A stretch of DNA of 64,000 nt from JAPOXR01 sp965221935 (GTDB taxonomy: Bacteria; Pseudomonadota; Alphaproteobacteria; Rhodobacterales; Rhodobacteraceae), in contig CBDCSZ010000036.1 of the NCBI GenBank assembly GCA_965221935.1, positions 186,001-250,000 of the forward strand, in the 5' to 3' direction. Below, one piece after another: positions 46,388-55,801 of this stretch (the stretch's first letter is position 1; every line of letters begins with the position of its first letter). The notes below the pieces were generated by a model. It saw only the letters and a list, made by a program, of their open reading frames with translations. It was not told the origin of the DNA and did not search any database. The translations under genes and the position numbers were made by a program.

Positions 46388-46686
46388 TGTCTGGCCCCCA
46401 AGGTCGGGGCCATTACATTGGGCTTGAGAGGGGGGGCTCGGATTGGCACGGAAACGGCATTCGGACGAAGATATATTGAAGCGGCTGCGGGAGATCGAAC
46501 TGAACCTGTCGGCTGGCGATGACGTTGCATCGGCCTGTCTCCGCGTCGGCATCAGCAATGCGACATACCACAACTGGCGGAAGCGGTTCGGCGGGATGGG
46601 ACGGTCACAATTGTCGGAGATGCGCAATCTGGAGAAGGAGATTTTGTGGCTCAAGAAGATTGTGGCCGAGCTTGAACTGGACAGAT
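46388..46686 (+). mobile_element. IS3-family left end (truncated element)
   Basis: The left terminal repeat starts TGTCTGGCCCCC and resembles the right terminal repeat at 14317 (TGTCTAGTCCCC). The element stops inside OrfA where dhaK sequence begins. Confidence 0.7.
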
Positions 46687-46703
46687 CGAAGAGAAACCTA
46701 TGA
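46443..46703 (+). pseudogene. IS3-family OrfA, 3' end replaced
   Basis: A TTG-initiated frame of 86 codons encodes an IS3 OrfA with helix-turn-helix (ACLRVGISNATYHNWRKRFG) and the leucine zipper (MRNLEKEILWLKKIVAELEL). The final residues SKRNL belong to the dhaK leader, and the stop overlaps the dhaK ATG (ATGA), so dhaK might be expressed from the IS promoter. No OrfB follows. Confidence 0.7.
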
Positions 46704-47535
46704 AGAAACTGTTGGATGACCGGAATGACAATGCCTACCAAGCGATCGATGGCCTGTGTCCGGCGTATCCGGACATCTGCACACGCGGCGGCGAAAACGG
46801 GAGGGTGGTCTATCGAACGGGTGGTGCTAGACAGGGCAAAGTCGGCATCGTTTCCGGCCATCTGCCGGTGTTCACCGGTTACTGCGGCGGCGCGTTGCTT
46901 GACGCCTGCGCCATCGGCAGCGTCTTTGCCGGCCCTGGCGTCGTCACTTGCACGGCCGCCATCATGCTGGCCGACGGCAGTGCTGGCGTTCTCCGGCTCT
47001 ATGGCAACTACAGCGGCGACCGGATAAATTTCGACATGGCTGGCGAGATGCTCGAAATCGAAGGGCTGGAGACCACCACAGTCATCGTGGCGGACGATAT
47101 TGCCAGCGCCGGGCCGGAAGAAACTGAGAAACGCCGCGGTGTCGCCGGTCTCGTATACGCCTTCAAGATGGCGGCGCGAAAGCCGCCTCGGGGGCCGCGT
47201 TGGCCGAGGTGACCACGACCGCGCAGACGGCGGCCGACGTCTGCCACACAATCAGAGTCGCCCCAACACCCTGCACGGTTCCCGAGGCAGGCAAGCCGAT
47301 CTTCGAAATCGCCGATGATGAAATCGAGTTGGGCATGGGCATCCACGGCGAACCCGTGATCTGGCGCGGCAAGTTCAAGACGGCCGACGAGCCGGTTTGC
47401 TGATCTTGGCGTAACGATCGTCATGCCGCTTGTCGGCCGCTACGCCACATCTATGGAGATGACCGGAGCCTTGCTCCGCGTCTGCAAACTGGACGATGAG
47501 TTGGAAGAGATGCTCAAGGCGCCCGCGCACTGCGC
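46700..47535 (+). pseudogene. Dihydroxyacetone kinase DhaK-like subunit, degraded
   Basis: MKKLLDDRNDNAYQAIDGLC is the usual DhaK start. The next block, GKVGIVSGHLPVFTGY, lacks the GGGS of the substrate loop, an in-frame loss. AGPGVVTCTAAIMLADGSAG and VIVADDIASAG follow, then a frameshift near 47170, then IELGMGIHGEP with the His that binds substrate covalently, a stop, and GRYATSMEMTGALLRVCKLD in yet another frame. At least two frameshifts and one deletion: non-functional. It is followed by dhaL. Confidence 0.75.
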
Positions 47536-47550
47536 CTGCTGAAGCGTCTG

Positions 47551-48060
47551 ATGAGTTGGTCGCCCGAAGAGAGCCGCGACTTGTTGTTGCGCTGCGCCGA
47601 TCGCATGGAAGCGGCAGCGCCGGAGCTGAACGAGCTCGATGGACGGCTCGGTGACGGCGACCTCGGCGCGACACTTGAGAAGTGCGTCATTCGAATGCGC
47701 ACTGGACTTGACGGGGAATTTTCGACGCCGTCGGATGTGTTTAAGGCAGGCGCCATGGCGTGCGCTCGCGCATCCGGCTCCAGCTTTGGCACACTGCGGT
47801 CGGTCGCCTTCATGGCGCTGACCAAAGAAACAGCGGGCAAGTCGAAACTTGAAGCTGCCGATATCTGGCCGCTGCTCGCGACCGCCCTGACGGCCCTCAA
47901 GGGACGCGGGCAGAGCAACCTTGGAAACAAGACGGCACTCGACTCGCTGGAGGCGGTCCGCGCTGCATTGGCGGAGCAATCCGAAACGTTCGAGCTGTGC
48001 GACTCGGCGGCGTCGGCCGCGGAAGATGCGCTCGAGAGGTTCAAGGACAAACCGAACTGA
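47551..48060 (+). CDS. DhaL-like kinase subunit (DAK2 domain)
   Basis: The 169-residue protein is an all-helical DAK2/DhaL domain: NELDGRLGDGDLGATLEKC supplies the Asp triad that holds Mg-ADP, and ACARASGSSFGTLRSVAFMA and GRGQSNLGNKTALDSLEAV form the nucleotide site. It is 15 bases after the degraded dhaK remnant. Without DhaK it has no known substrate, so it may be an orphan. The frame is intact. Confidence 0.82.
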   Translation: MSWSPEESRDLLLRCADRMEAAAPELNELDGRLGDGDLGATLEKCVIRMRTGLDGEFSTPSDVFKAGAMACARASGSSFGTLRSVAFMALTKETAGKSKLEAADIWPLLATALTALKGRGQSNLGNKTALDSLEAVRAALAEQSETFELCDSAASAAEDALERFKDKPN

Positions 48061-48365
48061 ATCGGCCGGGCCCGTATGTTCGGCGAGCAGTCCATCGGTG
48101 TGGCGGACCCTGGCATAGTCGCAGCTGTACGGATCATCGGCTAGCTGCGGAGCAACGGATATGTTGGTGAGATCCTCCGTATCTTCGGCGGCCGAAAAGA
48201 TTGAACTATAGTGTCCGACCTTAGCGATTTCGATCAGGCGGATGGTTTCGAGCCGAGTAAACTGCGCACGGTCGCGCAGGTGTTAAAGCTAGGATGGAGT
48301 TAGAGCGAGGTCATTGCTCAACACATTTCAGTCCCTGTGCCTCTCTGACGGAGGAAGCCCTTGTT
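48061..48365. other. No gene seen
   Basis: About 300 bases between dhaL and the shared upstream block of oppD, without a recognisable gene. Confidence 0.4.
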
Positions 48366-48416
48366 GTGTTCCTTTTGCCATTATATGATATATGATTGAC
48401 GGCAGAACAAAATGAC
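48366..48416 (+). promoter_or_regulatory. Shared upstream block (oppD copy)
   Basis: Contains GTTCCTTTTGCCATTATATG, ATATGATAT (48383-48391), TTGACGGCAGAACAAAATGA and ends 16 bases before the oppD start. The same order is found in front of the ADC-like gene, in inverted position at 46318-46376. TTGACG might be a -35 box, but no clear -10 fits the start distance. Confidence 0.5.
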
Positions 48417-48432
48417 CATTTGAACAAAAGTT

Positions 48433-49413
48433 GTGGATAAGATTCTGGATGTGAGGGAGTTGAGAACCAGCTTCTACACCGATGAAGGTGTGGTGAAGGC
48501 CGTTGACGGCCTTTCGTACCATATCAACAAAGGGGAGTGCGTTGGCCTGGTGGGCGAGAGCGGTTGCGGTAAGAGCGTGAGCGCAATGTCGATCTTGCGG
48601 CTGATCCCCCATCCGCCGGGAGTGATCGAGGGCGGTCAGATACTGTTTAAGGGCGAAGACCTCCTGGAGGTGAGTGAGGAAAGGATTCAGGAAGTGAGGG
48701 GCGACCGGATATCGATCGTTTTTCAGGAGCCCTCGACGTCCCTGAATCCGGTGTTGAGCATCGAGCGCCAGCTGTCGGAACCGCTGAAGCTTCATAGAGG
48801 CATGAACAGAAAGGAGGCCAACGCCGAAAGTGTGAGGTTGCTGGATCTGGTCGGCATTCCCGATGCCGAGCGAAGAGTTAAGGATTATCCGCATCAGTTC
48901 AGCGGGGGGATGCAGCAGCGAATCATGATCGCTATGGCACTGAGCTGCACTCCGGAACTGATTATTGCGGATGAGCCGACCACCGCGCTGGATGTGACCG
49001 TCCAGGCGCAAATCCTTGAGCTGATTGCAGAAATGCGCGAGAAGTTCGGAACCGCAGTGTTGATCATCACTCACAATCTTGGGGTAGTGGCCCGGTATGT
49101 GGATCGATTGAACGTGATGTACGCGGGTTCCCTGGTTGAAACCGGACCCACCGCTGAGATTTATGCCAATCCGAAACACCCCTATACGATGGGTCTTCTC
49201 AGGTCAGTGCCCCGCCTGGACAAACCCCGCTCAACGGAGATGGAGGTCATCGAGGGGATGCCCCCGAATCTGGCCGATCTCCCTGTCGGTTGCCCGTTCG
49301 CGGAGCGCTGCGCTTTTGTGATGGACCAATGCCGGGCAGAAAAGCCGGTGCTGGAAGAAGTGAGTGAGGGACACTTCAAGGCCTGTTTTTTTGATGCGAA
49401 CCAACTCAGCTGA
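48433..49413 (+). CDS. Oligopeptide ABC transporter ATPase OppD/DppD
   Basis: The 326-residue protein has Walker A GESGCGKSVS, the Q-loop VFQEPSTSLNP, signature FSGGMQQR, Walker B LIIADEPTTAL and switch His in ITHNLG, followed by the oligopeptide-type C-terminal extension with Cys pattern CPFAERC...C...C that may bind an iron-sulfur cluster. A GTG start is used. It acts with OppF on the cytoplasmic side of OppB/OppC. oppF overlaps its end. The upstream block is shared with the ADC-like gene. Confidence 0.93.
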   Translation: MDKILDVRELRTSFYTDEGVVKAVDGLSYHINKGECVGLVGESGCGKSVSAMSILRLIPHPPGVIEGGQILFKGEDLLEVSEERIQEVRGDRISIVFQEPSTSLNPVLSIERQLSEPLKLHRGMNRKEANAESVRLLDLVGIPDAERRVKDYPHQFSGGMQQRIMIAMALSCTPELIIADEPTTALDVTVQAQILELIAEMREKFGTAVLIITHNLGVVARYVDRLNVMYAGSLVETGPTAEIYANPKHPYTMGLLRSVPRLDKPRSTEMEVIEGMPPNLADLPVGCPFAERCAFVMDQCRAEKPVLEEVSEGHFKACFFDANQLS

Positions 49414-50410
49414 AAATACCGGGGTCTACGTGGCAGAACAGCAGGAAAAACTGGTCGAGGTTGAGAATCTGATCACTTACTTTCCGGTCTTTTCAGGGGT
49501 TTTTCAGAGAAAGACCGGGGAGGTTAAGGCAGTCGATGACGTCAGTTTTTTCATCAGGAAAGGGGAGACGCTGGGACTGGTGGGTGAGAGCGGTTGTGGA
49601 AAAACCACCACGGGACGCTCCATCCTCAAACTGGAGGAGCCAACTTCCGGGAATGTGATCTTCGAGGGGAAGAACCTGATCGAGATGAAGGGCGAAGCCT
49701 TGAGACAGATGCGCGCCCACATGCAGCCGATTTTCCAGGATCCCTTCGCCTCTTTGAACCCGCGCATGAATGTGGGGAACATCATCGGCGAGCCGCTGAT
49801 GGTGCATGATCTGGCCAAGGGGAAAGAAATCACGGAGCGGGTCGAGGAGCTGCTCAACATGGTGGGGCTGGCTCCTCGAATGGCCGAACGTTACCCCCAT
49901 GAGTTCAGTGGCGGCCAAAGGCAGCGCATCGGCATCGCCCGGGCCCTGGCGGCCCACCCTTCTTTTGTCGTCTGCGACGAAGCGGTCTCGGCGCTGGATG
50001 TTTCCATTCAAGGCCAGATCGTAAAACTTCTGATCAGGCTGCGAGAAGAGTTGAATCTGACCTACCTTTTCATCTCGCATGACCTTTCGGTGGTCCGCCA
50101 CATCAGCGACCGTGTTGCCGTGATGTACCTGGGAAAGATCGTCGAGATCACAACCAGCGATCAGCTCTATCAGAGCCCCCGGCATCCTTATACGATTTCC
50201 CTTCTCTCGGCGGTTCCCATCCCCGACCCGGTTGTGGACCGCACCCGGGAGCGAATCGTTCTCAAAGGCGATGTCCCCAGCCCCATCAATCCGCCCGGCG
50301 GCTGTCCCTTCCACACCCGTTGTCAGATGGCCGTGGAGGAATGCAAGGCAACGAAACAAGAGCTGAGGCTTGTGGACAACGAACACTGGGTGGCTTGCCA
50401 CCGCGTCTAG
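49394..50410 (+). CDS. Oligopeptide ABC transporter ATPase OppF/DppF
   Basis: The 338-residue ATPase has Walker A GESGCGKTTTGRS, IFQDPFASLNPRMNVG, signature FSGGQRQRIGIARAL, Walker B FVVCDEAVSALDVS, switch His in FISHDLSVV and a C-terminal CPFHTRC...C box. It overlaps oppD by 20 bases, so the two are co-translated. ATG at 49394 is used here; GTG at 49430 is also possible. Intact. A fully active importer would need the frameshifted oppC and the binding protein gene at 53941. Confidence 0.92.
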   Translation: MRTNSAENTGVYVAEQQEKLVEVENLITYFPVFSGVFQRKTGEVKAVDDVSFFIRKGETLGLVGESGCGKTTTGRSILKLEEPTSGNVIFEGKNLIEMKGEALRQMRAHMQPIFQDPFASLNPRMNVGNIIGEPLMVHDLAKGKEITERVEELLNMVGLAPRMAERYPHEFSGGQRQRIGIARALAAHPSFVVCDEAVSALDVSIQGQIVKLLIRLREELNLTYLFISHDLSVVRHISDRVAVMYLGKIVEITTSDQLYQSPRHPYTISLLSAVPIPDPVVDRTRERIVLKGDVPSPINPPGGCPFHTRCQMAVEECKATKQELRLVDNEHWVACHRV

Positions 50411-50456
50411 GGTCAGGACCTGCAACAGAAAACACGCGCCGAGCCGGCTTTCGCTT

Positions 50457-50983
50457 TCAGGAATGAGAAATGAAGGCTAACGCTTCGCCGTCACCGCGGG
50501 CGCACTCAAGGCGGTGTTCAGCCAGTGCTTCGCGCATCAGTATGGCTTCGAAAATCCCCTTGTGTGGTCCCGGAGATTGGATTGGCTGTCCACCGTCGGA
50601 CACGGCTTCCGCCAATAGGGTGAAAGCCAGGTCGTGAAGGCCTCGTGAATGGCGGGCAGCACGGGATTCCCGGTTATTCGGCACAGCACGCCGTGAAATG
50701 CCATGTCGGTGCGCCAGAAGCTCTCCGAATCGCCTATTGCCGCGCCATTCTCCTCCGGGGCCTGCCTCAGGGCAGCGAGGCCGTCCATCCCGGCGTGCAG
50801 CGCCGCCTGACGCACAAGCCCCGCCTCAGCCAAGATCCGCGTGCCGAACAGGTTCTTGAGGCCGCCGGGCTGCTCGAGAAGGTGAGGGACGACGCTGCCG
50901 TCGGCGTGCATGGCCGCATCGTATCCGGGTTTCTGAACGACGGGGCGAAAGCGGGCGCGCGCCTCGACCAAACTTCGGTTGGA
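50457..50983 (-). pseudogene. Second FadR-like gene, C-terminal half (cut by IS110)
   Basis: The minus strand encodes SNRSLVEARARFRPVVQKPG, GGLKNLFGTRILAEAGLVRQ and WRTDMAFHGVLCRITGNPVL, matching the intact regulator at 39850-40602 almost residue for residue. A frameshift near 50575 disturbs the last 40 residues. The N-terminal half lies at 53365-53553 on the other side of the IS110. Confidence 0.88.
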
Positions 50984-50984
50984 A

Positions 50985-51106
50985 AGCGATGGAGTGGACG
51001 CCCCCGATCTGCGGCGTCATGATGCGCCAGAATAAGAACGCACGCTTGTGTGCGTCTGAAACGCGAAAGGAAGCGATGGAGTGGACGCCCCCGATCTGCG
51101 GCGTCA
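50985..51106. repeat. 35-bp direct repeats at IS110 left end
   Basis: The unit AGCGATGGAGTGGACGCCCC... occurs at 50985-51019 and 51072-51106, 87 bases apart. The copies may reflect re-insertion at the end, or a doubled recognition region for the bridge-RNA/transposase complex. Confidence 0.75.
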
Positions 51107-51163
51107 CAGTGCGCCAGAGAAAACGCCAGACGAGCTGCGCGTTAAAACAGAGAGGAGACGTCC

Positions 51164-53038
51164 ATGGAGAAGGTTAGCATAGTCGGTGTCGACATTTCAA
51201 AGAGGGTTTTTCAATTGCACGGATCGACGGCCTGCGGCAGGCCGGTTTTTGTGAAGAAGCTGGGGCGGAGCGGGTGCAGCGAGACTAGCTGCTGAACTTG
51301 CGGGTGGAAGTCCCGCCGGCGCAATTCTCAGTTTGGCGTCGTAGTCATATCCCCACGGGTGTCGGGGTGACCCGGCGTCCGGAAGCGGGGACGTAAAAGC
51401 CTCTGTGGGCTGGGAGGACGATGTCCCTCTGGTCCGGTCGGACAGGGAGGCGAACAACCGGGAGGGCCGTAGCGAAAGCGAACGTCCGTATGAAGCGTCG
51501 AAAAAACGCTCCCCGCATGGAATCCGACTTGCGGGGGTATTGGAGGATGCCAAGGGTCTCCGCTCTGCCCGATGGCCAGTGCCGGTGCGGAAGAACTGAG
51601 ATGCACGCATCGGATCGCCCGGCGTACAGGTGGCGGCAATCCCGGAGGGTTCAGTGGTGAAAGTCCGGAAGGTGAGGAGGACAGACAGGATGTTGTGACC
51701 CTCGAATGTCAAGGACCGTGTCCATAACCGGAGTACGGGAAAGGACGCGGAGTCCTCCTGACTGGCGGATGAGGCCGATTAAGCGGTGATGGACGGAATA
51801 ACACAACCCGTCCGGAGCGAGGGCCTCTGGGCTCAGGTGGCGAAGACGGCAGGTCATGCCGGGACTCAGAGCCCGGCGCCGACCGAGGATACCACCCCGG
51901 TTGAAAGGGGTGGCGCTGTCGAGCCGAAGGGCGGCGTAAACGCGGGATGATGCCACGGGTATGGCTGGGTCAGCCTTGAGCGTGGCGGATGTCGCGGAAG
52001 GCACCGTAACGAACTCCTGCGGGGGTGCCTGACGCTTGAAGCCGGACCCGGGAAAACCGGAAGTCCGGAATTTTAGGGGGGACGCTGGAAACGTGACCTA
52101 TGGTGCGCGCGCCAGTGTCCTACCCGACGTTCCTGCCGTTTCTGGAGGATCTGCCGCCGTGCCTGGTTGTGATGGAGGCCTGCGGCGGCGCCCACCACTG
52201 GGGCCGGCGGATCATTGGGCTCGGCCATGAGTGCAGGCTGATCCCGCCGGTGTATGTGAAGCCGTTCGTCAAGCGGCAGAAGAGCGACGCGAACGACGCG
52301 GCGGCGATCGTGGAGGCGGCGCAGCGGCCGAGCATGCGGTTCGTGGCGGTGAAGCCGGAAGCGGCCCAGGCCGACGCGATGCTGTTCCGGACCCGCGCTC
52401 TTTTCGTGCGGCAGCGCACGCAGACCGTGAACGCGCTGCGCGGCCATCTCGCGGAGTTCGGCCTGGTGTCGGCCCGCGGCGTGGCAAATGTGGAGGCTCT
52501 GAGAGCCGAGCTGGAGAAGGCCGCCGAAGGGGTTCCGGAGCTGGTTCAGCAGTCCGCGGAGATGCTGTTTGGCCAGATCGACGCGCTGAACGGGCGGATC
52601 GCGGAGCTGGACCGCGAGCTGAAGCGCCGCTCGCGGGAGCGGGAGGACATCCGGAACCTGATGACAATCCCCGGGGTCGGGCCGATCAGCGCGATGGCGG
52701 TGCACGCGTTCGCGCCGCCGATGGGGAGCTTCCGCAGCGGCAGGGACTTCGCCGCCTGGACGGGCCTGACCCCGCGTCAGCATTCGACCGCCGGCCGGCA
52801 GAGGCACGGGCGGATCACGAAGATGGGGCAGCGCGACATCAGGAGCCTGCTGGTTCAGGGGGCGGTCGCCGTGCTGCGTCATCAGAGAGGCCGGGAGGAG
52901 ATCGCGGACCCCTGGCTGCGGAGGATGATTGAGGAGAAGCCGTTCAAGGTGGCCGCGGTCGCCCTGGCGAACAGGATGGCCCGGACCGTGTGGGCGCTTT
53001 CGGTGAAAAACGAAGTCTGGCGGCCAAGGGCGGCGTGA
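51164..53038 (+). CDS. IS110-family transposase, interrupted by an intron
   Basis: Exon 1 (51164-51273) starts MEKVSIVGVDISKRVFQLHG; exon 2 (52102-53038) continues SYPTFLPFLEDLPPCLVVME, KPFVKRQKSDANDAAAIVEA and the Transposase_20 part with LMTIPGVGPISAMAVHAF. Joining them gives 348 residues in frame. The DEDD residues are visible (GVDIS, VVMEAC, KSDANDAA). The enzyme cuts DNA guided by a bridge RNA in characterised relatives. Function depends on splicing of the intron. ATG after GAGGAGACG. Confidence 0.82.
51274..52101 (+). ncRNA. Group II intron without ORF
   Basis: The 828-base insert begins GTGCAGCGAG, close to the GUGYG 5' consensus, followed by the domain I-like stem ACTTGCGGGTGGAAGTCCCG. 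Near the 3' end GAAGCCGGACCCGGGAAAAC and CGGAAGTCCGG form a domain V hairpin: AGC triad, CCGG stems and a GAAA loop. Next comes a domain VI stem (AGGGGGGACG...CGTGACCTAT) with a candidate branch A at 52096 and the AT 3' end. Precise removal restores the IS110 frame. No reverse transcriptase is encoded, so splicing would need a protein in trans. Confidence 0.78.
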
Positions 53039-53364
53039 CGGCTGCTTGGAAAGAAAAAAGAGGAAACTGAGGAAGGAGAGAATTCGGGGCCGGGGCCCGG
53101 GTGACCGGGCGGGCGGCCTCCGGACTGTGCGCCGGGAGCGAAGGACAGCGCAGGGGCAAGAGTCGGACAGACGGGGCCGGAAAAACCAGACATGGACGCA
53201 GGGCTTCGAGCCCGGGTAAGCGATTTGGATCCGGTCCGCGAACACCATGCGGGCCCGCGGCCGAAAGCGCCGCATCTCAGAGGCCGGACATACGACAGCG
53301 CCCGACGCAGGCTTCCTGCATTGCCGAGATTCCCGGTTGCGCTCAGGGGGGCGTCCACATACGG

Positions 53365-53553
53365 CTGCACGGCTTCCCTGACAACCGTTCGGCTGATGTG
53401 GAACTCATCCACCAAGTCCCGTTCAGTGGACAGCGGTTCACCGTCCTTGAGTTCACCGGACCGGATCCTTTCCCCGAGAGTCTGGATCACAAAGTCCGCC
53501 GCCCTGTTCGCGCTTCGCTGCTCCGACACGTCCGCTGCTCCCGCTGGCGCCAT
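53365..53553 (-). pseudogene. Second FadR-like gene, N-terminal half (cut by IS110)
   Basis: From ATG at 53553: GAADVSEQRSANRAADFVIQ, GELKDGEPLSTERDLVDEFH and ISRTVVREAVQ, then IS110. It is the winged-helix part of the regulator; the remainder is at 50457-50983. Its leader, including the ribosome site region, matches that of the intact paralogue. Confidence 0.88.
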
Positions 53554-53622
53554 GACCTGTGTCCTCTTTCTGACACGCCGCCGTTTTTGCCATCAACGCC
53601 CTTTGGCGGACCTTCTGCGATG

Positions 53623-53669
53623 ATATGGTATGATGACAAATGAGGGCATTTCGGCACATGTTGACACGA
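53623..53669 (-). promoter_or_regulatory. Candidate control region of second FadR-like gene
   Basis: ATATGGTAT (53623-53631) and TTGACACGA (53661-53669) correspond, with one change each, to elements in front of the intact paralogue at 39735-39780, at the same distance from the start. Confidence 0.35.
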
Positions 53670-53940
53670 TGTCGAGGCTGCCGTATCTTTGGTCGCGCCA
53701 AATGGCGTGCATGGGAGGACGGAACACTGCTGCAGACGGCCCGGCCCGCACTCTGGGAAGACACCGGAAGCGACACTCTCGTGCGCGGTATCTCCGCGCG
53801 CCTCTTCAAGTCGCCGCCCGCAGCATTGCGCCTTTGGACCGCCCGGCCGCGCCATCTTGCGAAACGGCGCCGGTTCAGCGCTTCAATTCCGAAGCGTCCG
53901 GGTCTGACGTTGTGAACATCCAATCGAAGGGAAAAAAAAG
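53670..53940. other. Duplicated upstream sequence, no gene assigned
   Basis: Part of this stretch (to about 53790) is homologous to 39560-39730 upstream of the intact FadR-like gene, for example CTGCAGACGGCCCGGCCCGC against its counterpart. Both can be read away from the regulator as a short peptide containing EDGTLLQT and PALW, but I cannot assign a gene. Confidence 0.35.
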
Positions 53941-55712
53941 ATGGATACTCAAAAAAGCGGATCAGCCATCGGCACTGCGCTGCTGGCTCTCATTCTTGGG
54001 GGGGGGTAGGCTTCCTTAGCAGCCCGTCCTTGGCAGCCGAAACAATTGGTTTTTCGTCGGAGGCGGCAAAGAACGCCGGGCCGCAATACGGCGGGACGAT
54101 CACATTCCTGGACGGATATGGAGCGGCTTTTCCGCCCACAGCCTGGCACAAAGGACCAGGCAGTTCGTGGACGTCGGGCATTTATCATGAACCGATGTAT
54201 GAGACCCTTATGGCTGCGGACATTGAGAAGTTGGGGCCGCGCGGCTCAGGGGTTTCTGATTTCTATCACTCTCAAGGCGAAACTTTGGGTCTCCTAACAG
54301 GCCGGTTGGCTGAAAGCTGGTCGACACCCGATGCGAACACAATAATTTTCAAACTGCGTCCGGGGATCATGTGGTCGGGCAAGCCGGGAGTCATGGAATC
54401 AAGGGAGCTGACAGCGGAGGATGTGGTTCATAGCTATGAATTGGGTTTCAACCGCTATGATTTTTTAATATATCGGGACGTGGAGTCAGTAACAGCTACG
54501 GACAGGCACACGGTCACAATAAAGAACAAAGCCTTCCATCCTGAATGGTCGTATTACTTTGGATTCGCGCATTCGAATGCGGCGACCATCGTGCCTCGTG
54601 AGCTGACGGACGAGGCCATGAAAGACTGGAAGACTCATGTGGGGCTGGGGACAGGCCCGTTCACACTCGAGGACGTCGTGGAAGGCAGCACGGTGTCTTA
54701 CGTAAGGAATCCCAATTACTGGGACAGTTACGTATTCAATGACAAGAAATACGAAATTCCGTTTATCGACCGCCTGGTAAAAACTCTGATACAGGATAAA
54801 TCCTCCCAGGTCGCCGCGCTGCGAACAGGGAAGATTGACGTGTATGATGTGCTCCAGAAAACGTTCGTCGACTCGCTTAAAGGATCAAGTCCCGAACTCA
54901 AGATGATAGAGAGACCGGCGGAGAGAGCCTGGAGAATCGGCATGAGGCTGGATGTGAAGCCCTTTGAAGATCTCAGAGTGCGCAAGGCAATCAGCATGGC
55001 TATAGACCGGGAAGCCTTTATCAATACCTTGTGGGGCGGCGGCGGAGTGATTTTAAACGCCGAGCTCCATGCAGGACTTCCAGAGACTCTTTATACTCCT
55101 CTGGAGAAGCTGCCGGAATCAACTCGGGAGAATTTTGAGTATAACCCTGAGCGCGCAAGGCAGCTGTTGGCCGAGGCAGGCTATCAGGACGGTTTCGAGA
55201 CGACCATACAAGCATATGCGCGGGAGCCTGAGCGGGATGTGGTGTCTTTTCTGACAGCTATGTGGAAGGATATCGGAATCGACGTCAAAATTGATCTGCG
55301 GGATTCGTCCGCTTTGGATGGAATTCTTAACAAAAATGAGCATGCGCCGGTTACTTTGTTTGCGAACTCAGTCGGTCTTCCGGGAAATACTCTTGAAAGC
55401 TTTGCAGTTGGAGAGAATCACACGTATCAGACCGCGGTGGTTGATGACCCTGAAATAAACGAGATTTTTGCAAAGTGGTCACGAACAGTCGACCCCGTTG
55501 AAGCGGACAAGATCATGAAGGGTTTGAACCAGCAGTGGCTGGAGAAAGCTTATGTGGCCTACGCGCCAACTCCAATGGTGACCATGGCTCACTGGCCATG
55601 GGTGGAAAACTACGCCGGCGAAGTCAATGACACCTGTTGTTTTTCTGTTGGCGGGATTTTTGCTCGCTCCTGGATCAACAGCGATTTAAAGGCGGAGATA
55701 TTGGGACAGTAA
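53941..55712 (+). CDS. Peptide ABC transporter substrate-binding protein, signal peptide out of frame at G9
   Basis: From ATG at 53941 a lipoprotein/Sec-like leader (GTALLALILGG) runs into nine G (53998-54006) and stops at TAG. One more G would continue GFLSSPSLAAETIGFSSEAA and the whole mature SBP_bac_5 protein: QYGGTITFLDGYGAAFPPTA, LAESWSTPDANTIIFKLRPG, WSYYFGFAHSNAATIVP and the C-terminal AYAPTPMVTMAHWPWVENYA. About 590 residues in all. It should capture peptides in the periplasm for OppBCDF. The tract may be a phase switch, a fixed frameshift, or a miscalled homopolymer. Confidence 0.85.
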
Positions 55713-55801
55713 TGATCCCAGTCGGGGAATGGAGCGGTCTCCATTCCCCGATAATAGGGCCTCGGGATAGAGGCCGAATTATACCAGCATTGTGAGAATG
55801 T

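Larger units (their letters stand above)
50984..53364 (+). mobile_element. IS110-family element, 2.4 kb, containing a group II intron
   Basis: It interrupts the second FadR-like gene. The left end starts AGCGATGGAGTGGACGCCCC; the right end, inverted, reads CCGTATGTGGACGCCCCCC, sharing TGGACGCCCCC. Without the 828-base intron the element would be about 1.55 kb, normal for IS110. A fragment of the same right end occurs at 60181-60427. Confidence 0.8.

Noticed and set aside
46318..48416. Inverted repeats as ends of a composite transposon carrying dhaKL
   Set aside because: Each copy is placed upstream of a gene start in the same relative orientation, which fits shared promoters better; no target duplication was seen.
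51197..51712. Minus-strand frame of 171 codons
   Set aside because: Lies antisense to the group II intron domain I region; it is structured RNA sequence rather than a gene.
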